Source: Theobroma cacao (lineage: Eukaryota; Streptophyta; Magnoliopsida; Malvales; Malvaceae). From it: a DNA stretch of 64,000 nt. The translations under genes and the position numbers were made by a program. Below, in pieces: positions 45,999 to 58,844 of this stretch (position 1 is the stretch's first letter; every line of letters starts with the position of its first letter). The stretch spans positions 27,814,158-27,878,157 of the forward strand of contig NC_030858.1 of NCBI RefSeq assembly GCF_000208745.1, written 5' to 3'. The notes below the pieces were generated by a model. It searched no databases and was not told where the DNA came from. It worked only from the letters and a program-made list of their open reading frames with translations.

Positions 45999-48300
45999 GT
46001 TAATGTGATAATTGTATTGTTTCCACTGCTAAAGTCAAGATAAAAAATCGAAATCATTTTATGTGTTTTAAATTTTTATTATGATAAATCCCAAAATAAG
46101 TAAAAGTGATTATACATAAAGTTTTCATGAGAAACTAGAGGTGGGAAAAGTATCATTAGGTGGTAATTATTTCCCGAGGATTTATGCATTTCTACCGAAA
46201 CAAAAAAAAAAAAAGAAGAAAACAAAGGACACATGGATTTTCCAATAAACATATTTTATTTTTGAGAGAGAGGGAATTGGAATCTGTAACAAACACTTTT
46301 TTTTCATCTTATTTGAGTTACACAAATAATTGGTTCTGCTTCTTTAAAAAGAAAATTGAACATCAGAACTGTAGTATATAATAGAGCATCGGCAAGAGAA
46401 AAACTTAATCAGGTAGGCAAGTAGCCAAACACCGACGTGGCCGAATAAGGGTTTGAGTAAAAGCAGATTCTGACTGGGCTAAGCTCCCTACCTAACTGTA
46501 ACCACTCTTTTGATTCTTTGTGGATTTTGGTCAACAAAAACAGGAATACAATGGATCTTTAGAGAGCATCCAGTATCCAATAAAATAGAAAAAACAAAAG
46601 CATGTTGAAAAGGAGGTTCACTGCAAGGAACAAAGGCATATGACGGATATTCTATAACTATTACACAACTTGATGATGGAACATTTAATATGTCCTTCCA
46701 AGACTAAATTACATCTCTAAAAGTTTGATTCCTTTATTATTTATGGCCTTACACATCACACTTTGGGACAATAGCTCTTAATTTTTATCAAAAGCTCCTT
46801 TCGTCAATATCTAACCATTAATTTTTTTTATCAACATGTTTCTTTTTTTTTTTTTTTACCAAAGCGACATTATATTTTATTTTAAAAGTAAAAGTAGTTG
46901 TTACAAAAGGTAGCAGAAGAAACAAGATGTTTAGCAACGTCATTACATTTGTGAAAGTGAAAGCAAGGTGAGAGAAACAGATAAGCATGAAAATTTATGT
47001 TTATCATTTGATAAGTTAACAATCAACAATCTATATATATATATAAACTCGGCTTTCGTATTAATTGTCAAGACTATAAGTTTGAGCAATAAATCATAAT
47101 TTCATTTTAATAGAATGGCTTGCAAAAAAAATAAAAAAAAAGCAATTAAAACAATTTAGTATCATAAATGCTTCATTCATATTACACATTAATATAATGT
47201 TAAACTTCTTTATAAATTTTCAACTTTAAGATACATATGTCACGGGCCAAGTGGTCAGCAGCCCCACAGCCCAACCACGTCAACAATCCAAACATCTAAG
47301 TAGCCCAAGCACGTTAACAGGTTAGATATGTCAACAATTTGAGACCCAACCTCTCCGCACAATATGGATAGAAGTGTCTGCACACCTTTAGAAGAGTCTT
47401 TCTGAATTTGAACTCTTTTTATTTTTTTAGAAATTTCTTTGTTGTCATATTAACTTACTTGAGTCAATGATGCCAGATATATGAAAATATTAGCATTTTA
47501 GAAACCCAATAATGAATTTAATTGAGTTGAATGTCTCACTGCCTATTTATTAAAGAATGATGAAGAGAAAAACATATGTAAGCTATAATTAGTTTTTCAA
47601 ATATTATACTTTTATTGAGATATAAAAATAAAACTTTATTTGAACATCTGAATGTAAATATTATTTAATTTTCTCTTTAACTATTTTTAGGAGTTAAGAT
47701 TTATTTATATAAAACTTAGGTGATAAGCAATGATAATTTTTTCTAGATGACACAATGAACCGTTCTCTAATCTACTTCTATTATAGATACATTTTATGCT
47801 ATTATCTTTGATAATTACCTAATTACCTAATATCTACTTAAGGTAAAGCAAAGTAAATTGTTTAAAAGTAGGTTCCACAATTAGATTTATGGAATTATTG
47901 TCAATTATTTCTCTAGTTTATGTTTTTTTGTTTTTAAATTATTACTTATTTTATTGTTTTATAAAGTGAAAAAAAACTTTTATTTATGATATGTAGTTGT
48001 ACAATTTTTTTTTTTGAAAAGCGTAGTTGTACAAATTGATAACAGAAGGATTTGTTTTCTTACTTTTTCTTAATCATAATAATAAAAGTTATCGTATCCA
48101 AAGTTACGTAAAAATGAAAGAGAAATTAACGAAATTAAACTTTTAAAGATAACTTAAAGTTATTAATATCAATATGCTAATAGTTTATGTTATATTTATT
48201 ATTTTAAAAGTAAAATTATATCAAATATATATATTCAAATCATAAAAATAAGATTACATGTGTAAGTTTATATCAATTAAAAATAAAATATATTTATTTA
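45999..48300. other. AT-rich intergenic region, no gene seen
   Basis: Poly-A/T runs (46200, 46843-46858) and short TA repeats (47030-47045). A slightly GC-richer patch at 47240-47390 has no recognised content. Confidence 0.45.
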
Positions 48301-48613
48301 CACTATAACAAATTTGACTTAAAGACAGCACATTTTTAAAATGTGCTATTAAAAATATTTTTAATAATATTTTTTTATGTATTTTAGAACATTTTTGTAG
48401 ATCTAACTTCATTATATAAATTTTTAGATGCAGTATGAATAAAATGTAATCATAAAAATTACATACACTAGTAAAGATTACATTTTTTTATATTGCTATT
48501 AAATGTGAAAAAAGTAAAATTAAAGGTTTAAATAGTTGTACTTTTTAAAATTTTACTATAGAAAAAAATATATCGTCTAAAGAAATGTGATTAAAACTCA
48601 ATTTTTTATAGTG
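48301..48613. mobile_element. CACTA-type MITE, 313 bp
   Basis: The ends CACTATAACAAATTTGACTT and reverse-complement CACTATAAAAAATTGAGTTT are inverted repeats. A 3-bp duplication TTA flanks both sides (48298-48300 and 48614-48616), the size made by CACTA transposases. It contains a small palindrome (GCACATTTTTAAAATGTGC) at 48327-48345. Non-coding. Confidence 0.9.
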
Positions 48614-48616
48614 TTA

Positions 48617-49929
48617 GGAAATATTATGACTTTAAATGTTTTAATAATGTACGGAATAACTTACTCGTGTGTACATAATTTGTAAGCATATATAGGGTTC
48701 ACTAATTTAATGGTCAGGAGTTTTCAGCTTAGTATTTGAAACAAAATTGTTGGACTAGGAGATATGTGCCAAAAAGAAAAATGAATTGAAGACATAATAT
48801 TGGTTTTTTAGATGAACAAAATATTTCAAAGATGAGAATCAATAAGAAAAAAAAAAAACTGAATAAAAAAATGATGTTGAATGAATTCTAATGATGAAAT
48901 CACCTAAGTAGATAAATAACAAAGTAATATTTTCAAAGGAAAGTTGAAAACTAAAATAAAAAATGTTGTTGCACATATCATTTAATATTTGAATGATAAG
49001 ATATGATAAAGAAATTGATGAAGATCATAAAAGTCATATTTTGTGATGATCTTAAATTTGGAGAGGGAATTTTTTTTTTTTGCCTTTAATCATTTCAGTT
49101 TAAAAATTTATTGTAGAAAAAAAAAAGTCACGACTAATTAATTTGTACTGCCACCTTGGAGCAGTGCCCCAACCAAAACTTCCCCAAAGTTTTCAACATC
49201 CCAAAGTTTTAAACAAAAATGAAATGTCCATCATATATATATCCCTTGCTTCTTAGAGCTAATCTGAAGGCAATCGAATACATCACTTGAATGAACAATA
49301 TTTAAATGAAAACATCATGTGAGTGTATTGCATACGAACAAAAATAATGCTTTATATATATACATACATATATATATATATTAGCATACAAGAAAATTTA
49401 TTTTGAAACAATAATTATTATAGAGTACTCGGGCAGGTAGTCTTGTCACCAATTCTGAACAGGGTTATAATTAATCCAATATGCTTAAATTTAAAACTTT
49501 AATTATTTCATCTCATGATTTTTTGGATTCTAGAATTTCAAACTTATCAAATATAATAATACGAATTTCTCTCTAAATTAAAAGTCATTAATTAAATTTT
49601 ATTATTGCTTCCAAATATATTAAACAGAATTCTTTTTCATTTAGACTAGGGTTTAAAATCAACATTATAATATATATTTTGGGACCCCAAACAAATTATA
49701 AATTATTGCCAAATCTAACCCTAGGTTTTGCTTTGGATTAATTTAGTTTTATCTAAGTTGAAGACAAACAAATTAGGTTGGCGAGCCAGAGGAGGGTAAG
49801 ATTTCACCTTTTAATCATGCTTTTTGGTATGAAATGTTTAGTCTAAATATGGAAGAGACATATACCGTCATACTGAATAATCGAGAGCATAATAACAAAA
49901 ACAAGGGGTTAGATTTTTAAAAGATTTTA
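48617..49929. other. AT-rich intergenic region, no gene seen
   Basis: A TA/TACA microsatellite at about 49353-49381; nothing else recognised. Confidence 0.45.
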
Positions 49930-50760
49930 GAGGATTTTTTTTCCTCAATCAAAGCTGATATATTCATTACGTACCCGCAAAAGATATAAAGACCTCAATA
50001 AGCTAAGGGAAAGAGCCTGCCGGCCATGATCCGGAGCTGGATCTGTCATCACAACAGCGTCATGACGCCTAAACAGACCCTATGCAGAGCATAGATGTCC
50101 CAAAACACCAATACAAAATAACCCCTGCATTTATTGACTCTACAAGGACAACATAAGCCATGACCACACACCTTTCTCATAAAAGACACCAGATCAACTA
50201 ATGGCAGGCACAAAGTGAAATCAGATAAAATAACAAAAACCTGAATCCGCACCAATTTAATACATGCTACCATGGACACAGAGAGCAGCACCCAGGATAC
50301 GACCCAAACATCACCGCACCATGACAAATAAATCTGTAAGTGGAGCCGAATGACCCTTGGAGGGTCAATATATCCATACCAACCATGCACCTAGCACCAC
50401 ATCATGCAAGTAGGATGTGCCCCTGTTCAACTGCTTTAGGCACCTTTTTAATCTGTAAACTTTGACCTTTAGCCTAAGGCCGGCCTGCTTTGGACTGCTA
50501 AAGATTTTTTGGTCCACCAACTGTGGGAAATCTTCGCCTCAAGCCATCAATCAAGAAATATAAAAGGCCACAGTCCCTAGTCAACGTTCTCCGACAGTAA
50601 CAATATGGGGCAGCTATTCGAAACACAACGTTTCAAACCAGGCCTGCATTGGGAGATCTTCAGGCCCAACCCCCGCCGTAGTGCATCCTCCCCTTTTCAC
50701 CGCACTTCTCTTTGAATCTCCACTGTGGCTCCGCTGCCTCCTGTTGAAATCTGAGATTGG
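49930..50760. other. GC-richer island of unknown origin
   Basis: Composition differs sharply from its surroundings. A 113-codon frame on the - strand (50049-50390) has no domain I recognise. An AAATATAAAAGG motif at about 50575 resembles a plant TATA box. It could be a decayed retroelement end or gene fragment. Confidence 0.3.
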
Positions 50761-50939
50761 AATGGGTTTCAAAGAACAATCAAGAACGAGAGTAAGAATT
50801 CTAGAAATTTTGATATTTCCATTACAAAGAAAATAGTTACAATTTGGTTTTATATAGTATTAGATGGGTGGCTCATGCATTGCCACATGGCTATTTAATT
50901 TATAACAAATCTTTTAGTAAAAATATAAAATTTTTTTGA

Positions 50940-53900
50940 AAGATTTGACGTAAAAAATTTGAAGATTTATCATCAATTTTTTTTATAAGATGTGATTGGT
51001 CAGCTTTTAAATTCGTTTTATTCGACGAATTCTTAAATTGATTTTAAGTTTTTGTAAATAATAAAAACTTGGTCTATGAATTTCAGAATTAAGTTTGAGA
51101 GTACGGTTATACACGAGAAATAATTAACACCCGTGACACCCATTTCACGGACTATAGCATACCTTATCATATTTTAACCTTAATTTTTAACTTTATTCTT
51201 ATATTTTCTTAATCATTATTTGTTATTTTATTCTTGATTATATATATCTTATTTTTTTTACCTTTCTTTTTTTAATTAATTTATTGTTTGTTTATTTAAT
51301 TTATTATTATTATTTTTATTGGTACGAGAATGAAATCTTTATCTCAAAGAAATGTCCCAAAACTGTCCCAACTCTTTGATGAAATCTAAGAATTTCTCCT
51401 CACCTAGAGAACTTTTTGAGAAAGCTCGTTTCTACAAACTTGTCCAAGAAAATCCCACTATCCACAAACCAAATATCTTATTAAGGCACATGATGCGACT
51501 ATGAAATGATAATATTATTTTTCAATTTTAAATAATGGGAAACAACAACTTTGTATAAAAAAAATCATTTATAGGTCATCCCAATACTTTGGTGAAGTCT
51601 AGAAGTTTTTTCTCATCTAAGGAGATTCTCGAGAGAACTTGTCTTTACAAGCTTCTCGAGAAAATCTCATCATCAAGGTTTTCATACCCATTAGCAAAAT
51701 AATCATGTCATGTGCGATGTAAAATAATGAATGATGCAAAATGAATAAATTTATAAATGTAATATTTAATTTTAAACTTTGTGATTATATAATTGATAGT
51801 TTGCTTTAATTGAATACCTCTTTTTATTCTTATTAAATTTTAAAATATTTATTTGAACCAATGGAGTTTCGAAATATAAAATTAAGACATTCCCACTGCT
51901 TTGGTGAAAATGCTAATTAAATTTCTCATCTAGGAAATTCAACTTGGAAATGCGACTTTTCACATTTCAAGAGAGATTTCATCCTTGGATATTGGTTCAA
52001 AACAATTGACCTTGACCATTAAGTTAGCTTTTAATTAAATAAATTAACTTCAAAAATTTCTTATTTAGAATAATTACTTGAATTCATTACTTGAATTAAT
52101 TCCTTTAAATTATTATTTTTCTTAAGATAATTGCTTGAATTAAGGAAGTATTAGAATATAAAATAGCATTTATCCTGATGCTTCAATGAAAATCTTAATC
52201 AAATTCCTTACCTAAGAAAGTCGTTTAAAAAATGCGACTCTTTACATCCTCGGGGTGAAATTCCATTGTCGAATATTAATTTAAATAATATTTTTCTTAT
52301 ATTACTATTTTTTAAAGTATAACTATTCCATTTTTATGTTCATGATTAATTTTTTTATTTTATCCTATCTCCCTTCTCTCCCTTTTCTCTCTCTCTTTTT
52401 TTTAATGTATACCTGCCTATACTTTATGTAACTAACTATTTTATTTTTATTTTATATACATATATCTTTACATCTACCAATGTATATTTCATATAGGTAA
52501 ATATTCTTTTTATTATTTTTATTGTTATTTCTTTTTTACCTATATATATTTTATACAACTAAATATTTTTTTATTTTTTTATATCTACCCAAAGTATAAT
52601 TTATATAAGTGAATATCTTATTATTATTATTTTATGTTTACATCTACCTATGTGTATCTTATGTAATTAAATATTTTCATCTTATTATATTATATTTACA
52701 TTTTAATTTTTTTGACTACTTTTTTCATAATTTACCGTTTATATCTCCACAGCATCTATGACATAAAAATAAGTATTTTTTTGGATTTTATCTTATCATA
52801 TTATTTTAAACATATACCTTTATTTCTATATTTTTTCTAAAAATATATTAATCCAAATAACATGCAAACAAAAACCTTAATAATTTTAACAACTAAAACC
52901 CAAAGCAACAACCCAATAATCTCTACAGGTAAAGCTCGATTGGCAATCCACAAAGAAGGGAAGAAACCATACCTTGCTTGGGCTCAGAAATATCCCAAGA
53001 GATATGGGTTACAGAAATGGGTTGACACATTTTCTTCTTTGCCCAACTCACTATCCAAGCTTGTCTTGCCAAGGATTTACCTTAATCTTGCACTTTCAGC
53101 TCTAGATGGCATCATTTCAAACGCTGATGAAAGGCCTAGGTAGTTTCCCTAAAATGACATTGTTTCATCCTTTTTCTTTTAGTCAAAACCCTAACTATAA
53201 AAGGGTTATTTTTCCTCAAATTTTCACTTCTTTTCTAACCCTAACTATAGATGTAACCCTTTTTCTCTCCAAAACAAATACCTCTATCGCTTTTCAATTT
53301 TTTTCGCCATTGGAGAACCTAAAAAGCTTATTCTCCTCTTAGTTCGAGTTAAATCCAAGTTTCATCTAACCCCAAAACCCTTAGACCAAATCTGAACCTA
53401 TCTAGAAAAATCACTCAGCTAACTACTCCTCAAAACCAAAACCTAAAATGAAAGCTACAACTATTAGTGCTCCCTCACTTTTTTTTTATTTCTCTATATT
53501 TTTTTTTACTTTTGTGGTTTTTTAAGGCTGCTAGACTATAAGACCTAGGGTTTCTAAGTTTTTGCTATCATTTTTCTGTGGTGATCGGCCGTTAGAGAAA
53601 AGGAAAAAAAATTTTTTAAGGTTTTTTTGCTCCTTAAAGTTCTCTATTTCTAAGGTTTTTTCTGCCAGGTTTTTTTTTTTTTTCCAATAGCCTCTCCTTT
53701 TTCTTTGTGTGCTTTTCATTTTATATGGGTAGAAGGTGCCATGCTTGGCACCCTCTGCCAACCATTGGATGCATTTCACGACTTGTGAAAGATCCAAGTG
53801 ACCTTTGCTAGTCTATCAAGACGCTCCTAAAAGGGGCCTTGTACGTTTTTTCACAATTCTTCATTTAGGCCTCTTGTAAGTTTTGGCCAGTTGGCATTCT

Positions 53901-54236
53901 GGAATGTTCTTGATTTGTTTTTGCTTTAATCTTATTTATTTTATTTAATCTAGTTTTAACATTGTGTTTAATCTGTTTTAATTCTTATTGGTTTTGCTAA
54001 ATCTACTTTGGCTTTGGACTTTAGGGTCTGCAAAGCTTTTAAACAAAATGACTCCAAGCAAGGCCTATATCATTAATGGTCAAAAAGTCTTAGGAGGCTC
54101 CAATCTTGGATCTTGGCTCAAAACAGAAAATAAATACTAATAAAAATAAAAGTAAAAGTAAGTAAAAGTAAAATAAAAAATAAAACTGTAAAATATAAAA
54201 GTAAATATTAATTATTTATGAAAAATGGTGTCTACA
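50940..54236 (-). mobile_element. Tat/Ogre-type LTR (solo or remnant)
   Basis: On the - strand it begins TGTAGACACCATTTTTC (54236). Towards the other end (about 51070-51140) it has GTGTCACGGGTGTTAATTAT and GTATAACCGTACTC, a signature of Tat-lineage LTR ends. The far border is uncertain. Inside, four degenerate units (51350, 51578, 51880, 52170) share CTTTGGTGAAxxxTxxxAA and TCTCATCTAxxxA motifs. No coding domain; frames at 52862-53342 and 53531-53797 look accidental. Confidence 0.6.
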
Positions 54237-55260
54237 AATATATAAAAGTTGATTGCATTGCACTCATTAATCAAATTTTATTGTCTAAAACCAGTACCTA
54301 CTCAAGATAGCTATATTATCATCGATAATTTGTTTATTTTTGTATTGCATCACATCATCATTTATCAACATAATAATTTACTTTTCAGCATGCAAAAGAA
54401 ATAGCGAAGAAAAGCATTTGCTGCATTTACAATGCAAAGTAACAGTTAATTGCTTACCCACATAAACATTAGATTTATATTAGAAAGCACTATAGCAACA
54501 TTGATCAACAGGATGAGATTAAGATGGAGCTATGAAAACACACTATATATAAATTGATATATAGCCACAAAAATTATAAATGGTTGGAAAAATGTTATAG
54601 TTAATATTGTTTTAACTTGTTAAAGATACCTATTTCATTAGATGTGGAAATTAAATTTTCCAAAAAATCACAAGAATATAGCAGTAAGTTGTCTTGTAGA
54701 ATCATAGGGATGTTGTCCCTATTTAATTTTTTGTTCATATCTACCATAAAGATTGTAATACAATGAAGCTACAAAAAAATGCTCCAACTTTATTAAAAAT
54801 TACTTGCTCCTTTTACCATAAAGCTTTCTTTTGGTTCCTGTACTTGTGCTAGTTTCTACAAAACTGTTGTTAACATAAAATGCTAATATGTGCTTGGTAT
54901 ATTGATTGTTATTGCATTATAAGGTCAATAAAAAGTATGTTGGCTAACATAATTTACATACTTGGTTTTGATTTTCTTTGCTGGTGAGACATCTATTGAT
55001 AGATGCAAGCTAAGGTCCTTTTCGGGTGGCTATCTATCGATAGATGTTCATAGTCTTTGAGATCCAGATGTAAATCATTTATCGATAGATTGAAGGAAAA
55101 TTATCAATTAAAAAAAGCCTTTTGCTTGTTTTCAATTTAAAGTACTCTGTTCTTTCATTTAAACCTTTTTAAAGATTGTGTAGACTTGTTTGAACATTTG
55201 AAAGACAATTTTGATCACTTTTTTGTCAAATCAAAACTTAGAATCAAATGAAGTATTAAA
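54237..55260 (-). mobile_element. Probable Sirevirus 3' LTR remnant
   Basis: It lies where the 3' LTR is expected, just beyond the polypurine tracts. It carries repeated palindromic ATCTATCGATAGATG motifs (54990-55090), comparable to the palindromic repeats in the solo LTR at 24728. The borders are not defined and no second LTR is in the window. Confidence 0.35.
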
Positions 55261-55265
55261 TCTAA

Positions 55266-55510
55266 TAATTTCTCCCTTTTTGATATGACAAAACAATTGA
55301 GCAAATTTTGTTTTTGTTTCTTTGCAAAACTCTCCCTAATTTCATGCACTAAGTTTTGAAAGATTATGTGTGCAAAAACTCCCCCTGAAACCTTGCATTT
55401 AAAATAGACTTGACATCCCCTTAATCTTTGCATTTTAAACCTTGATTTGTAAAGTAAAAAGCAAATACAAATTTTAACTAATTCTCCCCTTTTTTATTAT
55501 ATCAAAAACC
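55266..55510 (-). promoter_or_regulatory. Cluster of polypurine tracts of the Sirevirus
   Basis: On the - strand ATATCAAAAAGGGAGAAATT (55266-55286), TTTCAGGGGGAG (about 55378-55390) and ATAATAAAAAAGGGGAGAATT (55490-55500 region). Repeated tracts of this form before the 3' LTR are characteristic of Sireviruses. Confidence 0.75.
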
Positions 55511-55559
55511 TTGTAACCATTAGGAATTAAGGAATCAATTTAAGCTTTGTGAACTTTGA

Positions 55560-56428
55560 ATTAGGATTAAATGAAGCATTAAATTGAAGGAATCTCATTC
55601 TAATTCTCTCTATCATATACCTCCCTACATTCAAAGGAATATCATTAAATATGAATTCCATCAGCCTAATGTCTTAACAGTTAACGTAGCTATAGCTACT
55701 ATTTCTTTTGTGAAGAGCAGAGGCTATGAAGTAGTGAAGAATTGGCAACTGAGAATTCTTGATAAAGCTTGCATAGCTTTTGGAAGGAAACTTTTCCTTC
55801 CTACCAATTATTATCTCCTAAAGAGTATAATGATCATAAGTTTGAAAGATTTTGAATTCCCTTGTTTGGAACTCAGTTTTTAGTAGCTTTCCTAAGTCAG
55901 AGGCAGTCACAATAAACTTTTTCCCCTTTCAAAAATACGTTTAACCCATGTTCCTGAAAATTTTCTGGATTTTCTAAGTTATTATTGTCCACTACAATGA
56001 TAAAATAGAATTCTTTGACTAGTGTGGGACTAAAAAATTTTTCTCCAAACATACTTAATCCTTTTAATTTCAACTCTTCAAAATAACTAGTTAAGGCTTC
56101 TTTAATTGTAAGAATTGTATCAAACCTAGGCCAATCAAGAAATTTACTACATGATGTGGTGGCATTTTTTTATCTTTTTAAACCTAGCTTCATGGGCCTT
56201 ATTTCTAAAGTGAGGAGTTTGAATAGTACTTTTCTCAATAGATAGACCTTTAGTTATAGATTCTTTTGATTTTGCTCTTTTTTTCTTTTAATCCGATTCC
56301 TTGTTTTCTAATGATATCTTCAACACCATCTTGCTCTTTTTCTGAAGAGGGGGTGGTGGAGATTCCTCAACAGGTCTTTTTTCTTTTTCCTTATCAATGA
56401 CTTTGCTAGTTAGTGAGGTTTTGGCCAT
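55560..56428 (-). pseudogene. Sirevirus envelope-like frame (putative plant transposon protein)
   Basis: Starts ATG at 56426-56428 with MAKTSLTSKVIDKEKEKRP. A basic, proline-rich leader follows, then stops and frameshifts. Fragments include HFRNKAHEARF, FFSPTLVKEFYFIIVVDN, VTASDLGKLLKT, LHYFIASALHKRNSS and IRLMEFIFNDIPLN. The pattern matches the domain often annotated as putative plant transposon protein, found after pol in Sireviruses. Its role is unknown. At least three disabling changes are visible. Confidence 0.75.
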
Positions 56429-57060
56429 TGATTCTACAAGTTTTGAGAGACTAGGGTTTCTAGGGAGTATGAGTAGAGAAAGAAGAAAAAGGTTCTAAAA
56501 TTCTCTAAAATTTTTTTGGGTTTTAATCTCTAAAGGTTTGGTTTTCAGAGCAACTAAAGAGTTTATGATTGTAGGGGGTAATTGGTTAACCCATGTTTTA
56601 AGTGGGTGGTTTTCCAGTACTCTCTTCTTTTTAAAAAAAAAATTAAAAAGCTCGCATGACAGTTTTCTTTTCATGTAAGGCGCTTTAATCGATTAGAGTA
56701 GACTTTAACTAATTAAAGTGTTACTGACTTGAGAGGCTTCTGATAACTAGAACTGCTTTAACTAGTTAAGGGAAATTTTAACTAATTAAAACCTTGTTGA
56801 CTTAGGCCTATCATTTCAACACAAAATTACTCTAATTAGTTAAAAAGGGTTTTAAATAATCAATGCAAGTTTCACCTTTCTTCTAAGATTTCTTTAACTA
56901 ATTAAAACATACTTTCAACCAAATAAAACAAAAAATAAAACCAAATATCACACAAGATATCATCAAAAACATGTTCAATTTAACTTAATCAAAGTTCATT
57001 AACGTCAAGCATTCCTAACTCTCTTATAATTTTGCAAAATTAATCTTCATTTAAAGATTT
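56429..57060 (-). other. Sirevirus spacer with TTAACTAGTTAA-type repeats
   Basis: Between RNase H and the envelope-like frame. Non-coding, with many copies of TTTAACTAxTTAAA palindromes (56690-56910). Confidence 0.65.
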
Positions 57061-57420
57061 TGTGAAGATATCTACTAATTGATGCAAGGTATCCACAAAT
57101 TCTATTGTAACATCTCTTTTAAGCACATGATCTCCAATAAAGTAATTTCTAATCTCAATGTGCTTAGTTCAAAATGTTGAATAGGATTTTTGAATATGTT
57201 GATGGCACTAATGTTGTCACAAAAGATAGATACATTTTGCATTGACAAACCAAAATCATTCAATTGTTGCCTAATCCATAATATTTGTGCACAACAACTA
57301 CCTAGTGAAATATATTCAGCTTCAGCAATTGAAAGAACAATTGAATTTTGTTTCTGACAAGACCATGGCATAAGCATGTTCCCAAAAAATTGACAAGTAC
57401 CATTTATGCTTTCCGATTAG
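57060..57420 (-). pseudogene. Sirevirus RNase H
   Basis: WSCQKQNSIVLSIAEAEYIS, GSCCAQILWIRQQL, FCDNISAINIFKNPIQH are the copia RNase H core. The reading frame then shifts before the expected RTKHIEI motif. Confidence 0.85.
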
Positions 57421-57814
57421 TTTTGCTTCCTACAAAATCAGCATCGGAGTAGTCAAGAAAATAAAAAAAATGACCATTTTGGATACCATAGACGTAAGCT
57501 TTGTGTATCCAAGAGGTATTTAAAGATTTTCTTCGCAATAGTTAAATGTGATTCTTTAGGGCAGGATTGGAATCTTGCACAAAAGCATACATTCAATAAT
57601 ATATCTGGTCTACTAACAGTTAAGTAAAAAGTGAACCAACCATACCTCTATGGATCTTTTGGTCCACATCCTCGCCTTTTTCATCTTTATTAAGCCTTAT
57701 GAAAAGACTCATTGGTGTTCCAATTGGTTTCAATTTCATCACCCCAAATTTCTTTAACATTTTTTTTGTAAAGTTTTCTTGGTTGATGAATATTCCATCC
57801 TTGCATTGCTTGAT
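57421..57814 (-). pseudogene. Sirevirus RT C-terminal part, decayed
   Basis: Decayed connection between RT and RNase H. On the - strand it still shows pieces such as GTPMSLFIRLNKDEKGE and AKKIFKYLLDT-like fragments broken by frameshifts. Confidence 0.6.
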
Positions 57815-58340
57815 TTATAGACCAAGGGAGAACTTTAACTTTCCCATCATGCTTATTTCAAATTCACCTTGCGTTTCCTTAGCAAAATACTCACAAAAAT
57901 TTTTATTAGTAGCACCAAATACAATGTCATCCACAAAAACTTGAACAATAAGCAAATCTTTTTTGTCTTTCTTAATACAAAGTGTAGTGTCTACACTCCC
58001 CCTAGAAAATCCTTTTTCAATAAAAAATTTTAAAAGTCTTTCATACAAAGCTTTAAAAGCTTGTTTCAATCAATACAATGCTTTATGCCATTTGTAAACA
58101 TGATCAATCTTTTCACAGTTTTCAAAACCTGGGGATTGTTCAACATAAACTTCTTCTTGAATAAAACCATTTAAAAATGCACTTTTAACATCCATTTGGA
58201 ATAATTTGAAATCCATGTAACAGGCAAATGTAAGCAAGAGTCTAATTGCTTTTAATCTAGCTATAAGAGCAAATGTTCCATCATAATCAATACCTTTTTC
58301 TTAATTGTAGCCTTAAGCAACTAACCTTGTTTTGTTTCTT
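57815..58340 (-). pseudogene. Sirevirus reverse transcriptase
   Basis: From the RNKTRLVA start, through MDVKSAFLNGFIQEEVYVEQ and PGFE, to LKQAFKALYERL and VQVFVDDIVFGATN. The catalytic FVDD retains both Asp. In-frame stops (for example after RLVA and before LKQA) inactivate it. Confidence 0.88.
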
Positions 58341-58844
58341 ACCACATTTCCCAACTCATCCAATAAGTCTAAACAAGTCAACATGCAATAGTTCAAGTGG
58401 TCTAAAAAGTTGAAATTACTTTTTTTGATTTGAAATTGATTTGAAAGAAGTTCTAACTTGTTTTCCAAATTGACATGTATCACAAATTTTATCATTTTCA
58501 AAAGAAATCCTTGGCAGTCCAATAATCAAGTCTTTTCTCAAAAGTTTTGAGATAGTATGCATGCTAGCATTTCTAGGTCTTTTGTGCCATAATCAACTAT
58601 CACATACATCATTAGTCATGAGACATGATTTATTCCTAATTTCATCAACAAATATCACATACATGTTCTCAATTCTTTTACAAATAAATATCACTTTATT
58701 AGTGTTAATGTCCATGACCTGGCATCCATGTGAATCAAAACAAATTCTATATCTTTTGCCACAAAGTTAACTGATGCTTAATAAATTTTGCTTTAAACTT
58801 TTAACAAGTAAAACGTGCTTGATTTGAGTTTGAGAAGGGTTACC
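58341..58844 (-). pseudogene. Sirevirus protease tail and GAG-pre-integrase, fused to RT by deletion
   Basis: On the - strand: HVLLVKSLKQNLLSIS, LWHKRPRNASMHTISKLL, then LPRISFENDKICDTCQFGKQ-like sequence split by a frameshift, reaching LLDELGNVVRNKTRLVA at 58313-58350. The integrase catalytic core is absent: the zinc-binding head runs straight into the start of RT. Confidence 0.82.

Noticed and set aside
50049..50390. 113-codon frame considered as an endogenous pararetrovirus or LINE piece
   Set aside because: No RT, zinc knuckle, movement protein or protease motif; identity left open.
52862..53342. Frames of 93 and 78 codons as a possible gene
   Set aside because: Located in a Tat-type LTR, no domain, and overlap only by chance.
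55584..55883. 99-codon frame on the + strand
   Set aside because: Shadow of the Sirevirus envelope-like pseudogene on the - strand, which shows the family pattern.
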